Source: Pedobacter cryoconitis
Lineage (GTDB): Bacteria > Bacteroidota > Bacteroidia > Sphingobacteriales > Sphingobacteriaceae
DNA: 64,000 bases
Direction of reading: 5' to 3'
NCBI RefSeq assembly: GCF_014200605.1
Contig: NZ_JACHCE010000003.1
Location: 530,538-594,537 of the forward strand
Positions 1 through 8,331 of this stretch are shown here, in pieces. Under the pieces are notes generated by a model. The model was given only the letters and a program-made list of their open reading frames with translations. It did not search any database and had not been told where the DNA came from. Made by a program: the position numbers and the translations under genes. Position 1 is the first letter of the stretch. Each line of letters opens with the position of its first letter.

Positions 1-1479
1 TCCAATATATTCTGCAACCTTACTCTCCGTACTATCATCATTTAAATGGAATATCTGAACAATAACATCTTGTTTTTTGTCCTGATGCCATTGAGTAAAT
101 TGAAAAAACAACCCATTTGGCAGTGAATAATTCGCAGGACAGTCATAAAACCTTCCATATTCTATTGTCATTTTATCTGTCAGATCCAGGTCTCCTATAT
201 TGATAATAACCGGTGCCGGGGGTGGAGGTATAGTAATTACGTTATAAGGTGATCCTTTCGAAATATATAAAGTGTCTGCATTCTTTTCAGAAGCTGGAAG
301 TGCCGTATATTCATCTGTAGTAACCTGCCTGATCGTCTTGATCAGATTTGTCGTATTCCCACCAACAGGCACCGAGGATCTCACCAATAGCTGCCAGCGT
401 GTACCATCTGAGTAATAAATACATTTATCACTGCTGAGATACACAAAAGTTAGCGCTGCAGGAACAGTCGCCGGTAAACTACTGACTGTAGCTATACTCA
501 ATAATGGATTTCTTACACTTCCAAAAGTATTCCACAACACACCATTCGCATCTCTTTCTATAGCCCCGTTTTGTAAAGCAGACGTCAGCGAACCTCCTGG
601 AATAACCAGTGGAGGTGTCGTCGTCGTTCCTGCTCCTAATATAATTCCAGAGTTGAAAGTCCAGGGTTTAGTGATGACCTGGGCTTGTGTTTTGATCCAG
701 GCCCACCAGTTAAATAACTTTAATCTGCTCACCACTTTACTATCCTCCGTAACAGCCGCAGTTAGCTGAACTTCTGCATCACTGGCAAGAGTTACATTTT
801 GCAAACTGTTCAGCTTACTGAGTAAAACATTAGTGAAAGCATTAGTATCAGGGTTACTTTCATAAGCAGTCTTAATCTGACTGGCCGACATCGCGGCATT
901 CAGTAAATCCGGATCACTTATTTTAATATAAACTGCATTTGTCCCGGTTGTAGTCGCTTTATAAAGTGCCCAGCGTCCGTCACCATCATTGAGCACAAAG
1001 ACATTCATTGGTAAACCAGAAATATTATATGCATCTCTTGCGGTAAGATCTGCAACAGTAATCTCTTTGAAACTACCAGCAATTTTCTGATACAATTTCA
1101 TGAAAGTATTACCATCCTCAGGAACTCCATCTTTTATATCAAGATCATAGTCATCAATCCAGCTTAAAACCTCTTCTCTGCTTGTTTTGCTATTCAACAA
1201 TAATTGTAATCCCTCAACCTGAGCGATTGTATGTGTGTGATTCAAGTTCGCTTTTGACGCTAAAAGAGCCTGATGGGCCAGAGGATCTGTCAAATGTCCG
1301 GCAAAAGCCTGCTGATCTGCTTTCTCATCCAGACGTTTATCCAGATTTTCAATATTTGCAGCAGGAATAATCTCATCTTTATGCCAGAATGAATCCCAGG
1401 TATCCCAAAATTGCTGCTGACTTGGTTTTAAACCAGTCTTAAACCAGTTTTTTATCGCATATAAAGTTTGTTTTGCCAT
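1..1479 (-). CDS. Tail fibre protein, 3' end beyond window
   Basis: An open frame of 493 codons starts with ATG at 1479 and runs off the left edge without a stop. Residues 11-34 are rich in Trp and Gln (motif QQQFWDTWDSFWHKDE), a start I associate with fibre or baseplate-attachment proteins of Bacteroidota prophages. A helical stretch with HLTDPLAH and NHTHTIAQVEGL motifs follows, then repetitive fibre-like sequence with several ALY/VYL strands. It is the last gene seen in the leftward tail operon and starts 1 nt after the stop of the collar gene. It is inferred to carry host-receptor binding; the receptor-binding C-terminus is outside the window. Confidence 0.7.
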   Translation of the reverse strand, partial: MAKQTLYAIKNWFKTGLKPSQQQFWDTWDSFWHKDEIIPAANIENLDKRLDEKADQQAFAGHLTDPLAHQALLASKANLNHTHTIAQVEGLQLLLNSKTSREEVLSWIDDYDLDIKDGVPEDGNTFMKLYQKIAGSFKEITVADLTARDAYNISGLPMNVFVLNDGDGRWALYKATTTGTNAVYIKISDPDLLNAAMSASQIKTAYESNPDTNAFTNVLLSKLNSLQNVTLASDAEVQLTAAVTEDSKVVSRLKLFNWWAWIKTQAQVITKPWTFNSGIILGAGTTTTPPLVIPGGSLTSALQNGAIERDANGVLWNTFGSVRNPLLSIATVSSLPATVPAALTFVYLSSDKCIYYSDGTRWQLLVRSSVPVGGNTTNLIKTIRQVTTDEYTALPASEKNADTLYISKGSPYNVITIPPPPAPVIINIGDLDLTDKMTIEYGRFYDCPANYSLPNGLFFQFTQWHQDKKQDVIVQIFHLNDDSTESKVAEYIG

Positions 1480-1480
1480 C

Positions 1481-2320
1481 TTATCCTCCTGTGTATTCAA
1501 TGAACATCACAATACGGTAAGGATTCAGATGGTTAATCTCAGCAGCAGATCCTGGCCAGCCCACATGATTGATCAAATCTGGTTCTGTCCCGGAGTTTAT
1601 ACTGTCGACCTTACTGATCGTTACACTTTCACCCCAGTTTGACTGACGCTGAAGACCGGCTCTGTTGTTAGATAATATAGGTAATTGTGATTCATTTAAA
1701 GTATGTGTTTTTGCTCCTCCGTTGAGTCCAACTGTGTTAAAATTAAAGTCATCAGGGTTCCAGCCCATTGGTAATCGCCCACGCCATTCTTTTACTTCAG
1801 ACCAACCTACAGGAATTTCAACAAAAGGTTTTTTGAATAAGACCATACCACCACCCAAAGAAAAAGGGGCAGCTATTTTTTTAAGCGTTTCCACTTCGTT
1901 TCTCAGTGCTGTAAGATCTACAGTAAGTGCTTTGTTAGCAATCTCTGTGGTCACAGTCTGCAAATCCATCAGACGGGGCAGACTTGCCCAGACAACTGCA
2001 CCTGTACCAGTACCGAATTGCGCATAACGTGTAAAGAATACATTTCTATTTTGCCCATTTTCGAATGGACGGGCTTGCGTATCTTCTCTGATCACAATAT
2101 TGCTCTGTAATAATCCACCTCTGAAAGGCAGCAGTTCGCCACCCAGAACGACATAACCATCAGTAACTGTACTGCCTGAAGTTATACAACCAGACAGAAT
2201 GTAATTACTGCCACCCAGGGCGGTTATAGATTGCAGAGAAGCATAACTGGTCTGCATGAAGTTTAAAGTATCGGTTTCAAGTGGAAATCCTCCGGTTTGT
2301 TGAAAATCTATGTTGTTCAT
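1481..2320 (-). CDS. Phage tail collar-type fibre protein
   Basis: This 279-aa protein has a Gly/Thr-rich N-terminal half. Its C-terminal half resembles the phage tail collar domain: PVGWSEVKEWRGRLPMGW near residue 170, a GLNGGAKTHTLNESQLP segment, and a closing NPYRIVMFIEYTG. That layout is typical of short tail fibres and microcystin-dependent-like proteins, where the collar domain sits before a variable tip. Start and upstream stop overlap by 4 nt (ATGA), so it is translationally coupled to the 155-aa gene. It probably sits at the baseplate rim with the large fibre encoded next. The collar assignment is good; the exact position in the particle is inferred. Confidence 0.75.
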   Translation of the reverse strand: MNNIDFQQTGGFPLETDTLNFMQTSYASLQSITALGGSNYILSGCITSGSTVTDGYVVLGGELLPFRGGLLQSNIVIREDTQARPFENGQNRNVFFTRYAQFGTGTGAVVWASLPRLMDLQTVTTEIANKALTVDLTALRNEVETLKKIAAPFSLGGGMVLFKKPFVEIPVGWSEVKEWRGRLPMGWNPDDFNFNTVGLNGGAKTHTLNESQLPILSNNRAGLQRQSNWGESVTISKVDSINSGTEPDLINHVGWPGSAAEINHLNPYRIVMFIEYTGG

Positions 2321-2784
2321 ATCGTCTCTATTGTATATCGTTTACTTGCTAGTTTATAAAAATCAATCAGTGCGTTTAATTGGTAGTAGTTTGCTTGTGT
2401 ATTCAGTTCTGCGGGGATGATCACCTTAAAATCAGAACCTGTATCGGCAAAGCTTGAACTTGGCTGCAGAAACAGCCGCTTCAGATAGCGGGGCTGACTT
2501 TCGGCCTGTGTGTAGATATAAGTCCTTTTAAACCGGTTGCCGTTATCAATATAGATACGCCTTAACTCCGTATCGAACATATCATTCAGTGCTTTTCTCA
2601 GATAGCAAACCTGCCCGTTGTGAGCTAGTTTATAAAGGTTATCATCCCTCTTAGCATACCAAAGCTGATATAACATAGAAATCGGTGTAACCAATGCCTG
2701 TACATAACTTACTGTCAGATTTTGTCTCAGAAAAGTAGGCAGTACCAGAACCACCAGCTTTTTAAAGTCTATTTTATACCACAT
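2317..2784 (-). CDS. Baseplate-associated protein, gpI-like by position
   Basis: This 155-aa protein has no motif I recognise firmly. It starts with a hydrophobic, aromatic stretch (KIDFKKLVVLVLPTFL) and has many Tyr and Leu residues. It lies between the baseplate J-like gene and the collar/fibre genes, the slot held by P2 gpI or Mu gp48 in contractile phages, where the product links baseplate wedge to fibre. It overlaps the upstream gene by 11 nt and the downstream gene by 4 nt, so it belongs to the same translational unit. The function is taken from gene order only. Confidence 0.5.
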   Translation of the reverse strand: MWYKIDFKKLVVLVLPTFLRQNLTVSYVQALVTPISMLYQLWYAKRDDNLYKLAHNGQVCYLRKALNDMFDTELRRIYIDNGNRFKRTYIYTQAESQPRYLKRLFLQPSSSFADTGSDFKVIIPAELNTQANYYQLNALIDFYKLASKRYTIETI

Positions 2785-3619
2785 ATTTTATCCCGTTAAA
2801 GTTTGCGATCTCGAAATATCCCGATACCGGAATCTCACGTACATTAATTTCGCGTGGTGTGCCGTAATTGTTAGATTTCCCATCTCCATCAATCCAGCTG
2901 CTTTGTGCACTGTCAATATGAGGTATCTTTACACCAGGCAGCAACTGCAAGCGGTCTACCAGTGAGGCAAGGACCAACTCACCATTGAAAGGCATTTCTT
3001 TGAGATACTGTTTAAGCGTTTCTTCTATCGGCCGGCCCCCGTTCAGAATACTATTCCCTTCTGCGTCTATGAGCAACGGGTCACGGAAAATCCGCATGTT
3101 CAGAAAAAGTTTGTCCGCAGGAAAATTGATTACATTTGTTCTTACTCCGGCATCTCTGATTTCGGACAGATAGGCTTCAAAACTTTCTTTTTGTGCCGCA
3201 GAAATTGGCCCTAATTTCCCCGCCGTTTCTGTAGCGATTTTAACGATCAGCCGGCTGTCTTCCTCTGCTTCTGTTACCGCAGCATATTTGATAATCTTAC
3301 TATTTTCAACCAGATCCGCTGCCACTTTACTATTGTCATAATAGTCTGCATCACGAACCAATGGAAAGCCATACTGAAAGGCCTTTGTTTTCTCGCGGTA
3401 CCATCTTGCTGTATGCGGTTTTAACAGTGAGATTTTAAGATCTGTCTCATTTTTATGCAGGTCAAACAGCTTTTCGAGTGTAGAAATAGCAGCAGCGATA
3501 ACAAAGGTTATCAAACGCCATATGGCTACTTTACTTGTACTGTTCAATACATCCAAATCGGAATCGGCTTCTTTAGCCTGTATAATTTCTGCTTGTATTT
3601 GTTCTATGCTTCTTGCCAT
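2774..3619 (-). CDS. Baseplate J-like wedge protein
   Basis: This 281-aa protein has the size and layout of baseplate J/gp47 family wedge proteins. An N-terminal helical region (residues about 25-75) contains a WRLITFVIAAAISTLEKLFD segment, then comes a Tyr-rich linker (ARWYREKTKAFQYGFPLV). The core has an alternating strand pattern with EAEEDSRLIVKIA and a PADKLFLNMRIFRDPLLID strand typical of the C-terminal fold. It lies directly after the LysM-like and gp25-like genes, as in P2-like and Mu-like tails (W, J, I order). Family membership is judged from pattern and order without a profile search. Confidence 0.65.
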   Translation of the reverse strand: MARSIEQIQAEIIQAKEADSDLDVLNSTSKVAIWRLITFVIAAAISTLEKLFDLHKNETDLKISLLKPHTARWYREKTKAFQYGFPLVRDADYYDNSKVAADLVENSKIIKYAAVTEAEEDSRLIVKIATETAGKLGPISAAQKESFEAYLSEIRDAGVRTNVINFPADKLFLNMRIFRDPLLIDAEGNSILNGGRPIEETLKQYLKEMPFNGELVLASLVDRLQLLPGVKIPHIDSAQSSWIDGDGKSNNYGTPREINVREIPVSGYFEIANFNGIKYVV

Positions 3620-3621
3620 AA

Positions 3622-3912
3622 TTAACTTACTATAAAATCGTAACTGATTGCCCAGTAGTCTATTCCCTGGGGTTTATTTACTGCTCCTTCTCCAAGCTTG
3701 TCAAATCCGGTCGCCGGGATATTTTTCATGCTGAGCAATACCAGTTTTTCGGGTTTGTAATCGGGCAGGAATATTAATCTGCCTGCTACCAAATTTTCTA
3801 CCGGGCTCGAATTGTTAAATACTGCCAGGTCAGTAGCGAATTCAGCAGTTCCATATTCATGCATGGAAATATCCCACCAGGACTGCTGCTCATAAATTCT
3901 ATATTCCTTCAT
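3622..3912 (-). CDS. Small LysM-like tail protein (gpX-like)
   Basis: This 96-aa protein carries a LysM-like segment: EQQSWWDISMHEYGTAEF near residues 8-26, then LAVFNNSS and LVAGRLIFLPD. That is the usual order of a LysM repeat in tail proteins such as P2 gpX, which joins hub and baseplate. The start overlaps the end of the gp25-like gene by 14 nt. The Trp-Trp pair in place of the usual D-T-L is unusual but keeps the hydrophobic pattern. A role in particle assembly is more likely than cell-wall hydrolysis because no catalytic domain is attached. Confidence 0.6.
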   Translation of the reverse strand: MKEYRIYEQQSWWDISMHEYGTAEFATDLAVFNNSSPVENLVAGRLIFLPDYKPEKLVLLSMKNIPATGFDKLGEGAVNKPQGIDYWAISYDFIVS

Positions 3913-4186
3913 ATGCTCCGTTTAGATCTACGCCATTTTCATTAATAGCCAATTGTTTAACTATAAAACCATCTGCTTCAAGCTGAACACGGATATTCCG
4001 GTACAAAAAGCGATCTATGACGCCATAATGTGCCTGACTGATATCGATCCCTACATGTGGGTTCTCCTTCCATTCACCCTGTTTACTTTTCAAGAGATGC
4101 TCTACATGCTGCGCATCGGATTCTTCGGTTAAAAAGTCACCTTTGATAATCAGCAAATCATCATCTTTTACTAAAATGTCTTTCAT
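3899..4186 (-). CDS. Baseplate wedge protein, GPW/gp25-like
   Basis: This 95-aa protein matches the size and order of the GPW/gp25 family, the baseplate wedge component that nucleates the sheath. Visible points are a GDFLTEESDAQHVEHLLKS helix (residues 16-34) and a GEWKENPHVGIDIS segment, in the place where the family has its conserved Glu-rich helix and the P-x-x-G-I turn. It precedes the LysM-like and J-like genes, the expected order for contractile tails. Its presence, with sheath and J, marks the particle as contractile rather than siphovirus-like. Confidence 0.65.
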   Translation of the reverse strand: MKDILVKDDDLLIIKGDFLTEESDAQHVEHLLKSKQGEWKENPHVGIDISQAHYGVIDRFLYRNIRVQLEADGFIVKQLAINENGVDLNGAYEGI

Positions 4187-4187
4187 C

Positions 4188-4406
4188 TTATTCTATTGTC
4201 ATGTTTAAAGTTCCTGTTACCGGACCGTTCGGACTGACCAGACCACTGGTATAATTTATCTTTAGGGCTTTGATTTCGGCAATTACAGCTTGTGATATAG
4301 CTTCAGAAAGACGATCTAAAGACGTATTTGCATTCTGTTCTTCTGCCTGCTCGGCCTGGATAGCAGTCTTAATTTTCTGTTTTAATCTTTGCTGGTCTAA
4401 ACTCAT
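4188..4406 (-). CDS. Small tail-operon protein of unknown function
   Basis: The gene encodes 72 aa. The N-terminal two thirds are a charged amphipathic helix rich in Gln, Glu and Ala. The C-terminus has the motif YTSGLVSPNGPVTGTLN, which looks like a small beta turn or tip. It overlaps the gpV-like gene by 4 nt (start inside its end) and ends 1 nt before the gp25-like gene. The position next to the spike suggests a spike-tip or spike-cap partner, but it has no PAAR-type His/Cys metal site. I do not recognise the family. Confidence 0.5.
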   Translation of the reverse strand: MSLDQQRLKQKIKTAIQAEQAEEQNANTSLDRLSEAISQAVIAEIKALKINYTSGLVSPNGPVTGTLNMTIE

Positions 4407-4876
4407 TTTAAAAAGCTTTTAAATCTGTTTTCAATGGCTGTAAACTGGGCTTCGTTGATCAGCTTGATAGTCGGTCCCATATTGGTTGTGAACGTCATTA
4501 ACTTAATCGCTGCCAGTAAATCGAGCATAAGTTTTTTTAAGGTTTCCTGCTCCTTTTGAAGCAGGAAACCTTCACTGGTCATTTCGAATTTTGTTTTTTC
4601 GATCTGAAAGGTGGCACTGGTCAGCTCACCCGAATTAGCCAGTACAGCAGTCTCCTTATTGATAAATATGACCGAAACCAGGCTCTTATCCTTTGGAATT
4701 AAAAGAAAGCCCCCGTGATCACTGTCGGTCTGCAAATGAACTCCAAGGATCTTTGAAGAGCCATCGATAGGCTGTACATCGCAGGTCATTCCTTTGAGCT
4801 CAACAGCAACCACTCTACCTATTTTGGCGTATATTTCATCGCCCGTCCGGGCGAGTGCCTGTATTAATTCTTTCAT
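4403..4876 (-). CDS. Baseplate spike/assembly protein, gpV-like
   Basis: This 157-aa protein has an N-terminal OB-like region: GRVVAVELKGMTCDVQPIDG near residues 21-40, then LIPKDKSLVSVIFIN. In P2 gpV, Mu gp45 and VgrG-type spikes the OB fold is followed by a beta-helical needle; here the C-terminal part is short and helical (LLAAIKLMTF), so the spike would be stubby. The gene lies between the hub gene and the small 72-aa gene, the standard place for the central spike. Confidence 0.6.
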   Translation of the reverse strand: MKELIQALARTGDEIYAKIGRVVAVELKGMTCDVQPIDGSSKILGVHLQTDSDHGGFLLIPKDKSLVSVIFINKETAVLANSGELTSATFQIEKTKFEMTSEGFLLQKEQETLKKLMLDLLAAIKLMTFTTNMGPTIKLINEAQFTAIENRFKSFLK

Positions 4877-4878
4877 GT

Positions 4879-5883
4879 CTATGCCTTGGTTTTGTTAATA
4901 TTTATGGGTTGCCCCAATTCAATTTTCTGCCGGTAACCGCTGATTCCAAATTTTATCTCATTCTTTTTAACCAGATAAGTTCCACCTGCACCTTCTGCAG
5001 GATAGATCTCGATCATGTCACAGGTATTGACCAGAGGTTCTCCAAAAGCTTCGAAACTGCCCTTAAGCCCATCCTCTTTATAGGTGTCCAGTGACTGTTG
5101 AGCATATTTTCTGAGTTCTGGTTCCGTTAACCCGTCAATACGGATCTGAATAATCTCTCCGACTTCTTTATCCCCTATCTCGACCCTGGTCTCTACATGC
5201 TTTTCATTGAAAGAAACTGCGACAACTTTCGCCTTGACTTCACTATTATCCCGGTATTCGAAGGTTTCACCGATGATGTTTTTCCCGTTTATAAACTTTA
5301 CTTTATTCCGGTTGTCAAATGGATAGGTTAAACCAACATACAGAATGCTTTTCCCGTCAATATTGCGGAAGTAAGCAGTCAGCATGTATTTTTCTTTGAG
5401 TTCTTGTAATTCTTCAGAAACTGTAGATTTACAGACCCGGTAATTCCCAATATTCAGCTCATCATCAATTAGTTTAAAATCAAAGTCTGTTCCCTGCAGC
5501 AGATGTTTCATGACATCTTTCAGCTTTGCTGATTTGAAGGCCTTTGGTTCTGGTTTTTTCTGTTTAAGGATATACATCCCATCTTCACACCTGATTTTGA
5601 TGGGATTTTTGGTATCTATACTTTTAATCAGACCAGAAAAGCGAAGTTTCAACTCATCATCATATCCAAGCCTTATAGTTATTTTATCACCCTTTTTTAT
5701 AGGTAATCCGCTTTTGTTTTTGCTGCCTTCCCACGAGATCTTTTTGGGCAGCTCCAGTTCACAGGTATCAGTTAGCGTAGTAACGTCAGTTTGAATGCTG
5801 CAATTGACCAGAGCGTCAAATTCCCAGCTCAGTTTTTCTCCGTCAGACTGAGTGATCGTAGTTTTACTGCATAACCTTAACAT
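4879..5883 (-). CDS. Tail hub protein, gpD-like (late control D type)
   Basis: This 334-aa protein resembles the hub proteins P2 gpD, Mu gp44 and the hub half of VgrG. The N-terminal barrel includes CSIQTDVTTLTDTCELELPK, then KKGDKITIRLGYDDELKLRFSG and GLIKSIDTKN, the pattern in which a strand, an R-L-G-Y-D loop and a G-x-I strand recur. The C-terminal half has DTYKEDGLKGSFEAFGEPL. It overlaps the end of the preceding 203-aa gene by 20 nt. It should form the trimeric base between tube and spike. Confidence 0.65.
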   Translation of the reverse strand: MLRLCSKTTITQSDGEKLSWEFDALVNCSIQTDVTTLTDTCELELPKKISWEGSKNKSGLPIKKGDKITIRLGYDDELKLRFSGLIKSIDTKNPIKIRCEDGMYILKQKKPEPKAFKSAKLKDVMKHLLQGTDFDFKLIDDELNIGNYRVCKSTVSEELQELKEKYMLTAYFRNIDGKSILYVGLTYPFDNRNKVKFINGKNIIGETFEYRDNSEVKAKVVAVSFNEKHVETRVEIGDKEVGEIIQIRIDGLTEPELRKYAQQSLDTYKEDGLKGSFEAFGEPLVNTCDMIEIYPAEGAGGTYLVKKNEIKFGISGYRQKIELGQPININKTKA

Positions 5884-6475
5884 CTTTCTCCTGTTTTAAT
5901 TTGATTTCATAAGGGGTATCCGAAAGCATCGTTATGGATACCCCCTGACGATTACTATGTGTTTCCTGGTTCAGCGAAAATTTTTGAATAACGACCGACT
6001 CAATATTGAAGAAATTCAGGAACTCACTATGTACTTTAAGTGAGTCCTTAATGCTCAGATAACGGTTAAGCTCTTTAATTTTATCCGTTGGATATTCAGT
6101 AAAAGCGGGTGTCAGATTGCTGTTCTCATACTGCGTAATACCAGCTGCCATAGTGATGATATAATCACCTTGTGTTACGTATTCTTTAATTGTTCCGTTT
6201 CTGCCCTGTAAAGGGGTAGAAACAACCGTCTTCTCCAGGTTTAAAGACATAATACACTCTTCAAAAGTAAAAGATCCCGCAATTGAATCGTGTTGTATGG
6301 CCAGGGATGTCAGCCAGGAAACACCTTCCAGGTCATCCAGGATTTTAAAATCCGGTCCCGGCTGACTAATAACCTGAAAGGGTTTAGCAGAACCAAAGCG
6401 AAATGTCAGGTTTTGCGCAGCCCCGCCCGCCGGTTGTTTATTGTTGGGTAATTGTATTTTAATTGGACTCTCCAT
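5864..6475 (-). CDS. Conserved tail-module protein, possibly DUF6046
   Basis: This 203-aa protein resembles a family I know as DUF6046 in Bacteroidota prophages, though I hold that name loosely. Visible parts are a GVSWLTSLAIQHDSIAGSFTFEEC segment with strand character and a C-terminus full of short strands (FFNIESVVIQKFSLNQETHSNRQ). It sits between the tape measure and the hub, where Mu-like and PBSX-like tails encode a DNA-circulation or LysM-type baseplate adaptor. It likely joins tape measure end and hub, but that is only positional. Confidence 0.5.
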   Translation of the reverse strand: MESPIKIQLPNNKQPAGGAAQNLTFRFGSAKPFQVISQPGPDFKILDDLEGVSWLTSLAIQHDSIAGSFTFEECIMSLNLEKTVVSTPLQGRNGTIKEYVTQGDYIITMAAGITQYENSNLTPAFTEYPTDKIKELNRYLSIKDSLKVHSEFLNFFNIESVVIQKFSLNQETHSNRQGVSITMLSDTPYEIKLKQEKDVKVMQ

Positions 6476-6476
6476 A

Positions 6477-8234
6477 TTATTGTGCTTTTACAAGTGAAAA
6501 ATCTGCCACTGCAGTAAGCAATGCATCTTTCACCATGGTGACCATGCTTTCTTTGCTCATTGTAGTACCGTTTTGATTATAGATATTCAGGTTTTCGATC
6601 AGCTTAGTAATGTTCAGGTTTCCAGTATTTTGAGTAGCGCCAGCCTTATCCGGCCCCGCAGTACTCATCACCTGAGTTGCAGCCACTCCACCAATCGGGC
6701 TCATTGCCGGTAAAGCAGGTGTTGCCTTCAGATTGAAGCTGGAAAGTGCGAGCATAGTCTCATTAGAGACATTTTTTCCAGCCGCATTTTTCTCCTTTTT
6801 AGATTCCCCTTCTTTTTCTTTCTGACTGTCCTGAAAACTTTTCGCTCCTTTTTCTTTACCTTCCTGTGCAGCAACCTTCAGATCTTTCATGCCATCAGAA
6901 GAGAAAATCTTATTCCACAGATCTTTTATAGGTTTGATCAGTTTCATAATCTTGTTCATAATCCCATCGAATAGTTCAGAAACCCATTTCCAAATGCCGC
7001 TAAAAGCTTCTCTGATAGGTTTAATCAAAAGATCATTGATCCACTTGGCAAAGCCCGAAAAGGTTTTTGTAATCCAGGTCCAGATACCAGAGGCAAAACC
7101 AAGGATAGCCGTAAAAACAGATTTAACCACATTCCAGATACCCATAAAAATACCAGTGTATAAATCCCAGATAAATATGGCTACAGGCTGGATTACAGAT
7201 GACCAAAGCCATTGCAGCCCGTTGCTGATTCCCTCCCATACGGTTTGTATGAATGCTCCAATGGCCATAAACACACCGGAATAAACTTCCCAGATAAACG
7301 CGGCAACAGGTTTAATAACCAGCTCCCATACCCTATTGACCACTATGCCAATATTGTAAAATACAGCTTGTGCGACCTCCCAGATGCTGAAGAGGATCTC
7401 TCTGAAACGCTGTGAATTATCCCACAATAATTTAACAGCTACCACAACAGCGGCGATGGCGGCAATAATCCATCCGATACCAGGGATGCTCATAATTGCA
7501 GTTCCCACTCCGCTTAAAGCAGGAATGATATTTTTTATGCCCGAACCTACCGTACTGATCACTGTTCCTAATCCACCCATACTCTTGCCAATACCGTCTA
7601 CCAGTCCGCCTACACTACCCATGCCCTGGCTTAAGGTGTCCATCACTTCGCCAACACCACCTAAGGTGTCACCAATAGTACTTGTATAATCCCCGATGTG
7701 ACCAACCACACGGCCAATATTTCCGGAAACACCACCCATGTTTTCCATAGAACTACCCAGCTCTGTCATCAGATTGCCTACAGTTCCCATCGTGTTACCG
7801 ATATTGGAAGACAGTTCTCCCATACTGCCTGACACTTCGCTCATTGTACCCATTACACCGCCGATATTGCTGGTTACCGTACCCATCTGGCCTGCAAAGG
7901 CTCCAAGCCTGTCCACAGAATTGCCTACGATATCGGTAATGCCCTGAGCCTGTTCGGGCTGCACCCTTGTCGCCGCAAGGATATCTCTTCCGGCCTGGAT
8001 AGCACCGGAGAAACTAGTTTTAAGGTTTTTAAATGACTCTGAAGCCTTATTAAGGTCAGATGTTAACTTTGTTAAGGAGAAGACCTTCTGAAAATTATTC
8101 TGGAGATCGTCAATTGATTTAGTCGTTTTTTGGATCGTTTCATCAATTGCTGTTAACCCTTTTTTTATATTCACAAAAACAGGGTCGCCATTGGTGATGA
8201 AATTAATAGGAAAAGTAATGCCGCCGTCAGCCAT
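6477..8234 (-). CDS. Tail tape measure protein
   Basis: I chose ATG at 8234 (MADGGITFPINF), giving 585 aa. An in-frame TTG at 8342 would add 36 residues but begins right beside the stop of the frameshifted chaperone. The N-terminal third is coiled-coil-like. Residues about 110-240 (585-aa numbering) are a Gly/Ser/Met repeat region with recurrent SMG and IG steps. A hydrophobic segment follows (about 250-280), then Trp-rich repeats of the form W-x-x-VI-x-PV-x-x-FIW-x-x-Y-x-G. The end is Lys-rich and helical. The product sets tail length: at roughly 0.15 nm per residue it predicts a tail near 90 nm, shorter than most myophage tails. Confidence 0.85.
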   Translation of the reverse strand: MADGGITFPINFITNGDPVFVNIKKGLTAIDETIQKTTKSIDDLQNNFQKVFSLTKLTSDLNKASESFKNLKTSFSGAIQAGRDILAATRVQPEQAQGITDIVGNSVDRLGAFAGQMGTVTSNIGGVMGTMSEVSGSMGELSSNIGNTMGTVGNLMTELGSSMENMGGVSGNIGRVVGHIGDYTSTIGDTLGGVGEVMDTLSQGMGSVGGLVDGIGKSMGGLGTVISTVGSGIKNIIPALSGVGTAIMSIPGIGWIIAAIAAVVVAVKLLWDNSQRFREILFSIWEVAQAVFYNIGIVVNRVWELVIKPVAAFIWEVYSGVFMAIGAFIQTVWEGISNGLQWLWSSVIQPVAIFIWDLYTGIFMGIWNVVKSVFTAILGFASGIWTWITKTFSGFAKWINDLLIKPIREAFSGIWKWVSELFDGIMNKIMKLIKPIKDLWNKIFSSDGMKDLKVAAQEGKEKGAKSFQDSQKEKEGESKKEKNAAGKNVSNETMLALSSFNLKATPALPAMSPIGGVAATQVMSTAGPDKAGATQNTGNLNITKLIENLNIYNQNGTTMSKESMVTMVKDALLTAVADFSLVKAQ

Positions 8235-8331
8235 GTTGGAATATTGTTTTGTTGATTTGATATAATTATTATTTTTGTTCAGCACTGAATCTGATTTAAA
8301 AGCCGGGGTATCGGCTTGAGACACAATACCC

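Noticed and set aside
6889..7947. Plus-strand open frames antisense to the tape measure gene
   Set aside because: Their Pro/Ile-rich translations are mirror images of the Gly/Asn-rich repeats of the real gene.
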